From Treponema sp. (GTDB lineage: Bacteria > Spirochaetota > Spirochaetia > Treponematales > Breznakiellaceae): a stretch of 17,479 nucleotides of DNA. This document shows positions 1 through 7,503 of the stretch, in pieces. A program made the translations under genes and the position numbers. Position 1 is the first letter of the stretch. Every line of letters begins with the position of its first letter. The stretch is taken from NCBI GenBank assembly GCA_031254385.1, contig JAIRUO010000207.1, positions 1 through 17,479 of the forward strand. The letters run 5' to 3'. The notes beneath the pieces are model-generated. The model did not search any database. It saw only the letters and a list, made by a program, of their open reading frames with translations, and had not been told where the DNA came from.

Positions 1-2162
1 CCAATGACGGTATCATCCACAAGCCCCTGTATTATTTCTGCCGTAAAACATGAGCCTTTATTGTATTCGCTTTCTACAGTGATACTGCCGCCCATCATCT
101 GGACAATTTGTTTGGTAATGGCTAAGCCCAGGCCGGTTCCTTCGATTCTCCGATCCGCCTCGGTTTCAATCTGGGTGTAATTTTCGAACAGTTTGCCCAT
201 GTCTTCCGTGCGTATGCCGATACCGGTGTCGCGTACTGAAAAGCGAAGGAGCGCAGGAGAATGAGGAATTAGGAATGGGGAATTAGGAATGGGGATTTTT
301 TCCCATGCGATGTTAAGGGTTATGGTTCCTTCTTCGGTGTACTTAATCGCGTTTGAAAGAAGGTTGTTCAGCATTTGCTTGACCCGCAGATCGTCCCCCA
401 CAAGACGCGCCGGAAAATCTCCGCCTATTTCCGTAACAAAATTTATGGGCTTTGAATCGATGCGCACTACGTTGAGGTTCACCGTGTCGTTTAACAGCGA
501 TGCCGTCTCGTATGTAACGGGACTCAACTCAAAACTTCCCGCTTCGATTTTGGAAATATCCAGAATGTCGCCGATAATCCCCAAAAGCGTGGACCCGGAT
601 TGCTGTATTTGCGCGATATTCTCCCTGCTGGAATCGGGCAGCCTTTCTCGTAACTCTATCTCCGAAAGACCGATGACCGTATTAAGGGGCGTGCGTATCT
701 CGTGGCTCATGGTGGCAAGGAACTCGCTCTTTGCGCGTGATGCCTTGACCGCTATCCTTGTCTGCTCCTCCAGTTCCAGCGTGCGCTCGCGTACGGCCGT
801 TTCCAGTCCGGAATGTGATTGTTCCAGTTGTTTGTACATTCCGCTGAAACGGCCAGCCAGGGCGAAGGTCATTCCTATATGAACCACAAAGTTACTGAAT
901 GGGAAAAGACTGTAGGATAAATGGAAAAACAGAACATCAAGTATATCAAAAGCCGCGCAGAAGAAAACCGCAAGGGTACCGACAATAATATTGATAATGA
1001 GAGTACTGGAAACATCATCGCTAGTTCTGATTCTCTTCTTGTCAAATAAATAAAAATAGATAATATCATAAATGATAACGTATGGATAATGAATTAGAAT
1101 GGTATAGATATTAAATACGACTATTACATCTTCCCGGTATTGTGCGGGAAAGAACATTTGAGTAAGGGTAAAATAAAGACTGACCGCCAGAAAAACCCAG
1201 GTCGGTTTTGTTACTCTTCCCCTGCCCAAGTTTTCGATAAACATAAAGAAGAGGGGCATCATCATCATTAAAGAACCGAATTCCATGCTCAGTGTAATTT
1301 CCGAATTGGGAATCAGGTGCCTAAGCAAACCGTGCCTTGTGGCAACAAACATACAAATTAGAATCGAGTAAATTCCAAAGTAGAGGTTGAAAATCTCATC
1401 TTTTTTTCTGAGGGAAAGGAAGATTGCCAAATAATAAACGCCGGTAAAGCCGAATATGCCGCACAGGAGAATGAGCGGGAGTTTGTTTTGCCGCTGTTCA
1501 ATAAGCTGGTAATCATCCATATAATGAGGCGCGTTATAGGAGAGCCCGGTCATCAGGTGGGTAGGGTCGCCAATTATCCGCAGGGCGAGGATATTGGTTC
1601 CTGGGACAATAAAAGTCCTGTCTATGGGGAAATAGACACTTCGCCATGTACGGCGTTCGTTGATTTGCCCGGATTCTTTCAGGTGTATTTCTGAAAGGAC
1701 AGATACCCCATTAAAAAATATTTCCCAATTCTCCCCGATATAGGCAAGAAAAATCCCTGGTATGAGTGCGGGGTTAGCGTCCAGAAAAGACATGGCTGTA
1801 TCGTCCAATGAAACTGGAATAATAATAGTATATTCCTGCGCATCTATTTTTTTGGGCGATAAAAACGGACGTTTAGGTAAATCCGGCAGAAGGGAATTTT
1901 TAACCCGCAGCGGCGTTGATGTAAAGCCCGTCCACACTCCGTTATTTACCGGAATTTGTATTTCCTGCGGAATTATGCGTATTTCTGCCGGGTCAAAACC
2001 CTGCCTTATGTAAGCGGGCTTTTCCATCAGGTTCTGGTAGAGTGGGCTGCTGCCGCCTTCTCGGACGGTTTTCTGCTCGTTCCAGGCAGAAAACATCACC
2101 AACGCCATAGCCGCCAGATAGAAGGCGGGAATAAGGATTTTTGAGAAATGTTGTTTTTCCAC
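1..2162 (-). CDS. 7TM-type hybrid sensor histidine kinase, C-terminus cut by window edge
   Basis: Reading the minus strand from a GTG at 2162 gives 720 uninterrupted codons that run off the window. Residues about 10-26 form a first membrane segment. Residues 27-225 look like an extracytoplasmic 7TMR-DISMED-type sensor domain, and about 228-440 hold seven hydrophobic segments (7TM-DISM type). A short coiled linker follows, then HisKA with the phospho-acceptor in SHEIRTP (His487). The HATPase domain has its N box at about 600-604, DTGIGI at 645-650 and GTGLGL at 675-680. It should autophosphorylate at the inner membrane in response to an extracellular signal; a receiver domain may follow beyond the edge, but this cannot be seen. 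An in-frame TGA lies 27 nt upstream of the GTG, so the start is constrained, though no clear ribosome site is visible. Pth lies 87 bp upstream on the same strand. Residues about 623-637 are a Pro/Ile-rich insert made by heptamer DNA repeats. Confidence 0.93.
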   Translation of the reverse strand, partial: MEKQHFSKILIPAFYLAAMALVMFSAWNEQKTVREGGSSPLYQNLMEKPAYIRQGFDPAEIRIIPQEIQIPVNNGVWTGFTSTPLRVKNSLLPDLPKRPFLSPKKIDAQEYTIIIPVSLDDTAMSFLDANPALIPGIFLAYIGENWEIFFNGVSVLSEIHLKESGQINERRTWRSVYFPIDRTFIVPGTNILALRIIGDPTHLMTGLSYNAPHYMDDYQLIEQRQNKLPLILLCGIFGFTGVYYLAIFLSLRKKDEIFNLYFGIYSILICMFVATRHGLLRHLIPNSEITLSMEFGSLMMMMPLFFMFIENLGRGRVTKPTWVFLAVSLYFTLTQMFFPAQYREDVIVVFNIYTILIHYPYVIIYDIIYFYLFDKKRIRTSDDVSSTLIINIIVGTLAVFFCAAFDILDVLFFHLSYSLFPFSNFVVHIGMTFALAGRFSGMYKQLEQSHSGLETAVRERTLELEEQTRIAVKASRAKSEFLATMSHEIRTPLNTVIGLSEIELRERLPDSSRENIAQIQQSGSTLLGIIGDILDISKIEAGSFELSPVTYETASLLNDTVNLNVVRIDSKPINFVTEIGGDFPARLVGDDLRVKQMLNNLLSNAIKYTEEGTITLNIAWEKIPIPNSPFLIPHSPALLRFSVRDTGIGIRTEDMGKLFENYTQIETEADRRIEGTGLGLAITKQIVQMMGGSITVESEYNKGSCFTAEIIQGLVDDTVI
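259..293. repeat. Five tandem 7-bp repeats inside the kinase ATPase domain
   Basis: On the plus strand five 7-mers follow each other: GAATGAG, GAATTAG, GAATGGG, GAATTAG, GAATGGG. The last four are two exact copies of a 14-mer. On the coding strand they encode a Pro/Ile/Asn-rich stretch between the N box and the DTGIGI box of the histidine kinase. In phase, the units read TAGGAAT/GGGGAAT and so resemble the TAGG-NNN heptamers near 8600 and 9244-9328. Seven is not a multiple of three, so gain or loss of one unit would shift the kinase frame. Confidence 0.85.
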
Positions 2163-2249
2163 CGTAAATTTAATGATAATGGTTATTCAGTGCTTTGGTA
2201 AACCGTCTATTAATAATGAGGAATGAAACAAGAATAAATTAGGCGATCT

Positions 2250-2915
2250 TCAGCCTATCTTCTTCTTGCTCCAATACGGCAGAAAATCTTCTGGCCCGCA
2301 AATAATTGTTTTAAGCAACAGATCCGCGCCGGCCTCCAGCACAGGTTCCAGAACAGCACATTCATCTGCGCTAAAGTCGGAAAGCACCCAGTCAATTATT
2401 CCTTTGCCAGAACCTTGAGGCCCTCCCTGCCCGGGCAGGCGGTCGTCCGGCCGGCCTATGCCTATTCTAAGCCGCCAGAAATCCGCTGTACCAAAACTCC
2501 CCTTCATGGATCGCAGGCCGTTGTGGCCGCCCAGTCCCCCGTCGAATTTTAAAGAAATAGTCCCAAGGGGCAGTTCCAGTTCATCATGAATTACAATAAT
2601 TTGCTCCGGCTTGATCTTGAAAAAAGTCGCCGCTGCAAAAACCGAATCGCCTGAGAGGTTCATGTAGGTTCCGGGCATTAGAAAATGGATTTTAGCGATG
2701 CTGCGATCTGCGGCAGAAGGCGGTGCGGCTGCTTCATCCGGGCAGAACGGAAGGAGCCTTTGCCCTTCCATATCCGCCCAAAGGCCCTTGAATTTTTTGC
2801 GCCATACAAGTTGGTCGTAAAAAGGGAGTTTTTGCGCAAGATGCCAGCCCGCGTTATGCCGGTTTCCTTTATACTCCGGCCCGGGATTTCCAAAAAAAGA
2901 GACTAGTTCAAGCAT
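2250..2915 (-). CDS. pth: Peptidyl-tRNA hydrolase (Pth)
   Basis: Cleaves the ester bond of peptidyl-tRNAs that drop off the ribosome, recycling tRNA in the cytoplasm. The 221-residue product shows the family residues: Asn10 in FFGNPG, catalytic His21 in GNRHNAGW, the substrate-binding Asn of YMNLSG, the Asp of HDELELP, and the Asn of GGHNGLRS. It is slightly longer than the usual 185-200 residues because of an Ala/Pro-rich insert near residues 60-72 and a Gly/Pro-rich stretch near residues 175-185. Its ATG follows the clpP TAA with no intervening base, so it is very probably translated by coupling from clpP. Function is certain at family level. Confidence 0.97.
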   Translation of the reverse strand: MLELVSFFGNPGPEYKGNRHNAGWHLAQKLPFYDQLVWRKKFKGLWADMEGQRLLPFCPDEAAAPPSAADRSIAKIHFLMPGTYMNLSGDSVFAAATFFKIKPEQIIVIHDELELPLGTISLKFDGGLGGHNGLRSMKGSFGTADFWRLRIGIGRPDDRLPGQGGPQGSGKGIIDWVLSDFSADECAVLEPVLEAGADLLLKTIICGPEDFLPYWSKKKIG

Positions 2916-3551
2916 TTATTTCTTTTTTGAAGACTTTTTCCCCAATTCGCTTTTCTGCTGAATCACCTTTGATATAAGCCCATAAGCTTGGGCTTCTTCG
3001 GCGTTCATCCAATAGTCCCGGTCTGTATCCTTTTCCACCTGCTCAATGGGAAGGCCGGTTTCGTCCGCAATTAAATGGTTGATCTTCTCCCTAAGTTTGT
3101 CCAGCTCGCGGGCGTGGATTTCTATATCCGTTGCTACGCCCCGGATTCCAGACAGGGGCTGGTGGATAAGGTAATGGCTGTTGGGGAGCCCGACTCTGCG
3201 CTCTTTTGGACAGGCAAGCTGGATTATCGCGGCAGCGCTGGCCACAAGACCCATGCCAATAGTATAGACCGGCGCTTCCACAAAGCGGATCATGTCAAAA
3301 ATGGCAAAGCCCGCATCAGCGTCCCCGCCGGGTGAATCAATAAAAATCTGTATGGCTTCCTTTCCCATATCATCAAGGAGCAGAAGCTGTTTTATGGTCT
3401 TTTCCGCAAGTTCCTTTCTAATTTCGCCGGAAATCAGGATATTGCGGGTCTTAAGCATTTTTTCCACCAGAGGGTCAGAGGCGGATTCTTTCGCCTTTAC
3501 CTCGTCTTCCTCATCATCTTCATCATTCAATAAAATTCCATAGCGGCTCAT
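2916..3551 (-). CDS. clpP: ATP-dependent Clp protease proteolytic subunit (ClpP)
   Basis: Serine peptidase that forms the barrel degrading proteins fed by Clp ATPases. Counted from an in-frame ATG at 3569, the catalytic triad is Ser111 (in GLVASAAAI), His136 (in HYLIHQP) and Asp181 (in EKDTDRD). The oxyanion-strand motif FIDSPGGD is present, and the tail is Lys/Ser-rich. The acidic segment after the start (Asp/Glu-rich, residues about 16-23) is unusual for ClpP. I place the start at 3551 and not at 3569: GGAG (3558-3561) sits 6 nt before the 3551 ATG, the 3569 ATG has no ribosome site, and the likely transcription start falls near 3563, downstream of it. Spirochaetes often carry more than one clpP, so this may be a paralogue; no clpX is adjacent. 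Confidence 0.95.
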   Translation of the reverse strand: MSRYGILLNDEDDEEDEVKAKESASDPLVEKMLKTRNILISGEIRKELAEKTIKQLLLLDDMGKEAIQIFIDSPGGDADAGFAIFDMIRFVEAPVYTIGMGLVASAAAIIQLACPKERRVGLPNSHYLIHQPLSGIRGVATDIEIHARELDKLREKINHLIADETGLPIEQVEKDTDRDYWMNAEEAQAYGLISKVIQQKSELGKKSSKKK

Positions 3552-3569
3552 AATAGTCTCCATAGGCAT

Positions 3570-3598
3570 ATTGTAGCATAAAGAGCGGTTAATTACAA
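3570..3598 (-). promoter_or_regulatory. Sigma-70-like promoter of clpP-pth
   Basis: On the minus strand, TTGTAA (3593-3598) and TACAAT (3570-3575) are separated by 17 bp. They match 4/6 and 5/6 of the consensus. Transcription would begin near 3563, giving a leader of about a dozen bases that still holds the GGAG before the 3551 ATG. The -35 box is only 4 bp from the TA that flanks the mobile element at 3605, so the element sits immediately upstream of this promoter. Confidence 0.6.
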
Positions 3599-3649
3599 AT
3601 GCTAGTGTTCTGTAAAAAACAAATTACAAAATACAAAGTTTATTGTTAT

Positions 3650-3802
3650 CCTGGTTGGGGTATATGTCCTCCCTACTCTCCTGCATAACAACTTTTTTGG
3701 GTTAACGCATTTGTTTGGTTCAGAGGCTTTTATTTCCCAATGACGTTTGTCCTTTATTCCAGGTTAGCAGAGGTCGCAGGGATGCCATATACCCCAACCA
3801 GG
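3650..3802. repeat. Perfect 17-bp inverted repeat with 119-nt loop inside the element
   Basis: CCTGGTTGGGGTATATG at 3650-3666 is exactly complementary to 3786-3802. The loop carries a block that is well conserved in the second copy, including TTTTTTGGGTTAACGC and GGTTCAGAGGC. The right arm recurs in copy 2 (complement at about 17361-17378), while the left arm of copy 2 lies beyond the window. Confidence 0.75.
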
Positions 3803-3870
3803 TACGAATTAACTCTCAATATTGTACTGTATATTTCTATAAACTAAAAACAACAGGCTCTATTACTATA

Positions 3871-3989
3871 GGGAGGGAAGGGAAACCCCTACCGGGGGCT
3901 TTCGGCGTGATTAGACATAGGCCATGCCAGAGCATGCGTAAAGAATGCCACGGCCGCTGAGCCCCCGGTAGGGGTTTCCCTTCCTTCCT
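3871..3989. repeat. 30-bp stem with 59-nt loop inside the element
   Basis: 3871-3900 pairs with 3960-3989. All 30 positions pair if two G-T (G-U in RNA) pairs are allowed. The loop contains CATGC-CAGA-GCATG, a small hairpin of its own that is identical in the second copy. The matching stem in copy 2 differs in sequence at three positions but keeps pairing. It could act as a bidirectional terminator or as a folded RNA; there is no T-run immediately after it, so it is not a classic intrinsic terminator. Confidence 0.8.
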
Positions 3990-4057
3990 GTGGGGTTGAG
4001 CTTGTTATATTTGGCCTAATGAATAATACAGAACACTAGGAAATAAAGGTCAAAGGC

Positions 4058-4378
4058 TCATCTTAAATACTGACTAAAAATATCATCCAGGGCAGAAATT
4101 AACTTGCTTTTTATATCTTTGGAAAGATGGGTAATCAGTTCCTTGCTGTCAGAAGGCACAAGATCGCCCTTAAAAAGTTCAAAAGCTTCCACTTCAAGTA
4201 CGCTTGCTATCCGCGCCAAGATCTCCGCTTTTGGGTATTTTGTCCCTCGTTCAATGCTACTTAGAAAAATAATAGAAATGTTTGCCCTTTCGGCTAAAAC
4301 GGCTTGAGTCAGCTTTTTGCGGGAACGCAGAAATTTGATGTTCTTCCCCAGAATGGCCTTTATAGCCTGCCCATCCAT
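4058..4378 (-). CDS. Small XRE-family (Cro/CI) transcriptional regulator
   Basis: The 106-residue protein has a helix-turn-helix domain at about residues 11-66: KNIKFLRSRKKLTQ, then AVLAERANIS, then the recognition-helix region IIFLSSIERGTKYPK. The C-terminal 35 residues are helical and end in DDIFSQYLR, perhaps for dimerisation. It has no metal or ligand domain. AAGGA (4386-4390) precedes the ATG by 7 nt. It is divergent from the outer-membrane barrel gene at 4512, and a perfect palindrome lies between them, so it probably represses that gene and possibly itself. A TATAAT-like -10 for this gene lies at 4409-4414 on the minus strand, with only a weak -35. Confidence 0.9.
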   Translation of the reverse strand: MDGQAIKAILGKNIKFLRSRKKLTQAVLAERANISIIFLSSIERGTKYPKAEILARIASVLEVEAFELFKGDLVPSDSKELITHLSKDIKSKLISALDDIFSQYLR

Positions 4379-4425
4379 GCTTCATTCCTTTTAACCTACT
4401 TCTATTTAATTATAGGATATTTGAA

Positions 4426-4454
4426 TTGACAAAAATCTATAAGGAATATACTAT
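4426..4454 (+). promoter_or_regulatory. Promoter of the 4512 barrel gene
   Basis: A consensus TTGACA (4426-4431), a 17-bp spacer and TACTAT (4449-4454). Transcription should begin near 4461, leaving a leader of about 50 nt. The gene has a strong AGGAG ribosome site (4501-4505) 6 nt before its ATG. The -10 box lies inside the palindrome 4440-4460. Confidence 0.7.
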
Positions 4455-4460
4455 TCCTTA
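4440..4460. promoter_or_regulatory. Candidate operator: 9-3-9 perfect palindrome over the -10 box
   Basis: TAAGGAATA (4440-4448), a 3-bp spacer, and TATTCCTTA (4452-4460) are exact complements. A further half-site-like CGGAATA follows at 4462-4468. The site covers the -10 of the plus-strand promoter and lies upstream of the XRE gene. Binding by the adjacent regulator would block RNA polymerase. The match to this particular regulator is inferred from position only. Confidence 0.65.
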
Positions 4461-4511
4461 ACGGAATATAAAATTTTATGTACTTGTAACTCAAATTCTA
4501 AGGAGAAAAAA

Positions 4512-5141
4512 ATGAAGAAAATGTTAATTGTGATGCTTGCCCTCTTGCTGGCAAGCACGACCCTCTATGCCCAGAATTTTGCTGTTGGCGTACGGGGCGG
4601 AGTAGCTCTCGGGGTTCATCAAGAAGCAGATGCTTTTATGTTAGAGAGTGGTGATACTAAAGAACTTAAGATTAATCCCAATGCTGCTGTTTATGGGGCC
4701 TATATGTTTACCGGCAATATGGGGGTACAGCTTGAAGCCAATGTTATGATTAATCAGGGTACAAAATTCAGTAATTCTGGTATGACAGTAGAGATGACCT
4801 ATACAAGCCTTGATATTCCCGTATTGTTCAGATTCAACTTTAGTTTTGGATTAGGGATCATGGCAGGGCCGCATATATCGATCCCACTTGGAAAGTTAAA
4901 GATGAAAGCGTCCAGTGGGTGGCTGTCGCTCTCAGGTGATGTTGGTGATATGACCGGGTTTAGCTTTGGGGCTACGGCCGGGCTGTTTTACGGATTCCCG
5001 CTTGGCCCTGGACGGCTTATTGCGGATCTTCGTTTCATCTTTGACTTTACAGCAGCAAAAGTGAAAGGTGGGGGCATAACTCTGGATTTTCTTAAACGCA
5101 GGGCACTGGCTTTAACAATAGGCTACGAATTCCGGTTCTAG
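4512..5141 (+). CDS. Outer-membrane beta-barrel protein (PorT/OMP_b-brl family)
   Basis: The 209-residue product begins with a Sec signal peptide (Lys-Lys-Met, a hydrophobic Leu/Ala run, cleavage at TTLYA|Q near residue 20). The rest alternates short polar/hydrophobic strands with Gly-rich turns (VGVRGGVALG, YGAYMFTGNMGVQLEANV, GIMAGPHISIPLGK, GATAGLFYGFPLG) and ends in an aromatic-rich strand finishing in Phe (IGYEFRF), the usual signal for outer-membrane assembly. This resembles small 8-stranded barrels of the PF13568 type. The ligand is unknown. It stands alone, with its own promoter and operator and a divergent XRE regulator, so expression is probably switched by a specific cue. Confidence 0.85.
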   Translation: MKKMLIVMLALLLASTTLYAQNFAVGVRGGVALGVHQEADAFMLESGDTKELKINPNAAVYGAYMFTGNMGVQLEANVMINQGTKFSNSGMTVEMTYTSLDIPVLFRFNFSFGLGIMAGPHISIPLGKLKMKASSGWLSLSGDVGDMTGFSFGATAGLFYGFPLGPGRLIADLRFIFDFTAAKVKGGGITLDFLKRRALALTIGYEFRF

Positions 5142-5196
5142 TATAAAGAAAAAATAGTAGGAAATCGCATATTAACGTTGGTTCGGAAAGTCCAGC

Positions 5197-5928
5197 CTAA
5201 AACTCATCAAAAAAGCGTTCCTGAACTCGCTGTACTGCGGCGTTTTGATCTCTGGAAAGCGGAAACAAAGGCTGCACATTCTGAAAAAGAGTCCTTATTT
5301 GAGAAGCCAAAAGCGGCTTTTCAATTTTTACAAGGATGAGGAAATCATACATTTCGGGCTTGACCATAAAACCGTCGGCCTCTGGAAACATACGGAGCAG
5401 CCAGAAGTCTTCATCCCTTGATGCCCCTACCCAGACAGAATCAGAGGCCAGGCGGATGAGGGCTTCAAAATAAGCCCCGTATTCATAATCTGGGTAAGTT
5501 TGAGCCGCGGCAAGGAAATGTTTTTCAATCCTGACCGCCACAAGCCGGGCAAAGTCAAGATCGGGATTAAAGGCCGTCTTCCACTGTTCCAGGGCGCTAA
5601 AGTTGGTGCCTGTATTTTGGCTTACAAATACATAATAGCCTTCGTAGGCTTGCAGTATTTCAACAGCCTGATTGCCGCCCATAAGGTATGAGCTTACCCA
5701 AGGGGGAATCAGTCCTCCTTCGTCCTTATTCTGATAGTCCAGAATTTCCCAGGATGCAAGCCTGGGGTCTTCAATTTCTTCGACTCTCCCGGCAGTCCTT
5801 TGTTCGCGAGAAGAACTGGCGCAGCCGGAAGAAAATAACGCAGAAAAAAGAATTAACGTCGACATCAATGAAAAAAAAAGCAGGGCCATAAGCCAAGAAA
5901 AGCGCGTAACTAATTGTAATCTATTCAT
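5197..5928 (-). CDS. Hypothetical lipoprotein
   Basis: The family is not recognised. The 243-residue protein has a long hydrophobic signal and a lipobox-like FSSGC with lipidation Cys36; spirochaete lipoboxes are often looser than the enterobacterial pattern. The mature part has a predicted alpha/beta character with many aromatic residues (EILQAYEGYYVFVSQNTG, YEYGAYFEALIRL, DFWLLRMFPEADG). Its ATG lies inside the last codons of the upstream lipoprotein gene (8-nt overlap, no ribosome site of its own), so translation is coupled and the two proteins probably act together at the envelope. Confidence 0.85.
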   Translation of the reverse strand: MNRLQLVTRFSWLMALLFFSLMSTLILFSALFSSGCASSSREQRTAGRVEEIEDPRLASWEILDYQNKDEGGLIPPWVSSYLMGGNQAVEILQAYEGYYVFVSQNTGTNFSALEQWKTAFNPDLDFARLVAVRIEKHFLAAAQTYPDYEYGAYFEALIRLASDSVWVGASRDEDFWLLRMFPEADGFMVKPEMYDFLILVKIEKPLLASQIRTLFQNVQPLFPLSRDQNAAVQRVQERFFDEF

Positions 5929-7423
5929 TAAAAAATACGCTGCCCGAATGTTTAAGAGAAACCATGACCAGATCGTTAAGAATCATTACGGGGAAAACGC
6001 CATCATTCCCCCCAAGCCGGAAGATTCCGTCTAAACTCTGCGAGTTGGAAAGGCTGATAACTTTTTCTATCTGCGGAACTAAATCACCTTTTAATCCAAT
6101 AGTAAGGAATAGGCTGTTCTGCCTAAAAGTAAGATCCAGCAGAAGGGTGGTAAAAGAATCTCCTGATGGAGTCATCAAGCGGAATTGTTCTTCCTGGGCA
6201 TCGGAGGCGAGAGTCAATACCAGTCTTTCTTCTTCTCTGGATAGAATTATATCAAGCTTCTGTTCCTTAAAACCAGCGCTAAAAAGCGTACCTTCATTTA
6301 TTGAAATAAAATCAAGCACAAATAAAAGGCGATCATTTACATAATTAAGAGAAAAAGAAGGAAGTGCGTATATATTTTCTGGCCCAAGTCCAAGGCCGTA
6401 AACTTCGTTTGCAGGAAGCCAGCGGGGCGAATTTCCTTCATTCTCTATTCGCGTTAAGGCATTAGCTGTCTGGGGATTTTTTGAGTCAGAAAGAGTCCCT
6501 GAAAGCTGATAATCCCTGAGTATCGTCCCCTGGTAATTAGTTTCCACATAATCCAAAAAACCGGAAAGAGGCCGCGTAAATTCTCCGGCAGTAGAGATAG
6601 CCAGCGAAATTTCCCTGGATTTTCCGAGCAACATTCTGTCGGGTCTTCCGGAATCCACAGCTGATCTGTAATTATTGTGCAAAGGCGGAAAAGGAACCAC
6701 ATCTGCTCTTATATTCTGGAAACTAGTATAAGAAGGCGCTTTCCAGAGTATCTGATTTGCCCCCTGGGAAACTCTGCCCTCTGCTATACAGGTTTTTCCA
6801 TTATACCAGACTATGTAGGGATCAAGCGCCTCTCCTGCGCTAATTGTGGCATTCAATAGCACCACTGTTTCTTGAGGAATAAGGTGGGGAGGAGACGCTA
6901 TAGCAGGAAGATGTACGGAAATTTTGGTGATGTCATAATCTTCTCCGGCCAGATAATAAATATTTTTATCTGTTTTGGAAATCGTCCCTCTTCTGCCGTA
7001 AACCTGAAAGCTCATCACATAAGGGCCTGGCTCCAGATCTGCGGGCATAGAAAAGCGCGGGAAAATGCTGTCCATGCGTTCCATAAGGATAGAAATTTCC
7101 GGCTCTTCGTCTGTTCCGCCGTATATGTCAGTTTCCTCTGCCGAACCAAGCAGATAAAGAATTTGCCCGCCTGCCTGTGTCCCGTCGGCAGAGTTCAATG
7201 TTACGGTAAGGCCAATTACATCGGGATCGCCTCTTATGGATTGAACAAAATAAGGCTGTATACTTTCGCCCTGTTTTATCAAAGCATATTCATCAAGAGA
7301 AAGAGATACCCCTCTGGCAGAAACCTCATACATCCGGCTTAACGGAAGTATGGGCCTCATTTCTTCGCAGGCGCAAAAGAGGAGAACAATAAGAGTGCCA
7401 ATAAAAACTGCTGGTTTCTTCAA
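5921..7423 (-). CDS. Hypothetical lipoprotein with C-terminal beta-sandwich-like region
   Basis: 500 residues. It begins at a TTG codon: the signal peptide MKKPAVFIG...LLFCAC with lipidation Cys19 needs this start, the next in-frame Met lies beyond the lipobox, and an in-frame TAA lies 21 nt upstream. Residues about 30-160 and 165-250 read as Ig-like beta segments (LTVTLNSADG, PYVMSFQVYGRRGTISKTDKN). Residues about 275-490 resemble a concanavalin-A/LamG-like sandwich (GFLDYVETNYQG, LLFVLDFISINEG, SLFLTIGLKGD), suggesting binding of sugar or protein at the cell surface or periplasm. This is fold-level inference; no catalytic motif is seen. First gene of a two-gene minus-strand operon, divergent from alr across an 80-bp AT-rich gap. 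Confidence 0.85.
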   Translation of the reverse strand: MKKPAVFIGTLIVLLFCACEEMRPILPLSRMYEVSARGVSLSLDEYALIKQGESIQPYFVQSIRGDPDVIGLTVTLNSADGTQAGGQILYLLGSAEETDIYGGTDEEPEISILMERMDSIFPRFSMPADLEPGPYVMSFQVYGRRGTISKTDKNIYYLAGEDYDITKISVHLPAIASPPHLIPQETVVLLNATISAGEALDPYIVWYNGKTCIAEGRVSQGANQILWKAPSYTSFQNIRADVVPFPPLHNNYRSAVDSGRPDRMLLGKSREISLAISTAGEFTRPLSGFLDYVETNYQGTILRDYQLSGTLSDSKNPQTANALTRIENEGNSPRWLPANEVYGLGLGPENIYALPSFSLNYVNDRLLFVLDFISINEGTLFSAGFKEQKLDIILSREEERLVLTLASDAQEEQFRLMTPSGDSFTTLLLDLTFRQNSLFLTIGLKGDLVPQIEKVISLSNSQSLDGIFRLGGNDGVFPVMILNDLVMVSLKHSGSVFFNE

Positions 7424-7503
7424 ACAACTAACTCTATTTTATAATATATCACATTAATGGTAGTATATCATATAAACGGAATATTTTCATCAAGGAATTT
7501 TTT

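Larger units (their letters stand above)
3605..4036. mobile_element. Non-autonomous MITE-like element, complete copy with TA duplication
   Basis: A 432-bp segment starts with GTGTTCTGTA (3605-3614), ends with its exact complement TACAGAACAC (4027-4036), and has TA on both sides (3603-3604, 4037-4038). A diverged second copy lies inverted at 17128 to the window end, which proves it is repeated. No convincing ORF is present. TA duplication with short terminal repeats is what IS630/Tc1-mariner-type transposases produce, so a MITE mobilised in trans is the best reading. The interior holds two large inverted repeats (3650/3802 and 3871/3989), an unusually elaborate structure for a MITE. Together with the clpP leader it accounts for the gene-free stretch 3552-4057. 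Confidence 0.8.

Noticed and set aside
289..882. 197-codon plus-strand frame
   Set aside because: It is antisense to the HisKA/HATPase part of the kinase, whose motifs on the minus strand are unmistakable.
3715..3960. 81-codon plus-strand frame inside the mobile element
   Set aside because: It has no ribosome site, crosses both inverted repeats, and the second copy differs by insertions and deletions that would not keep the frame.
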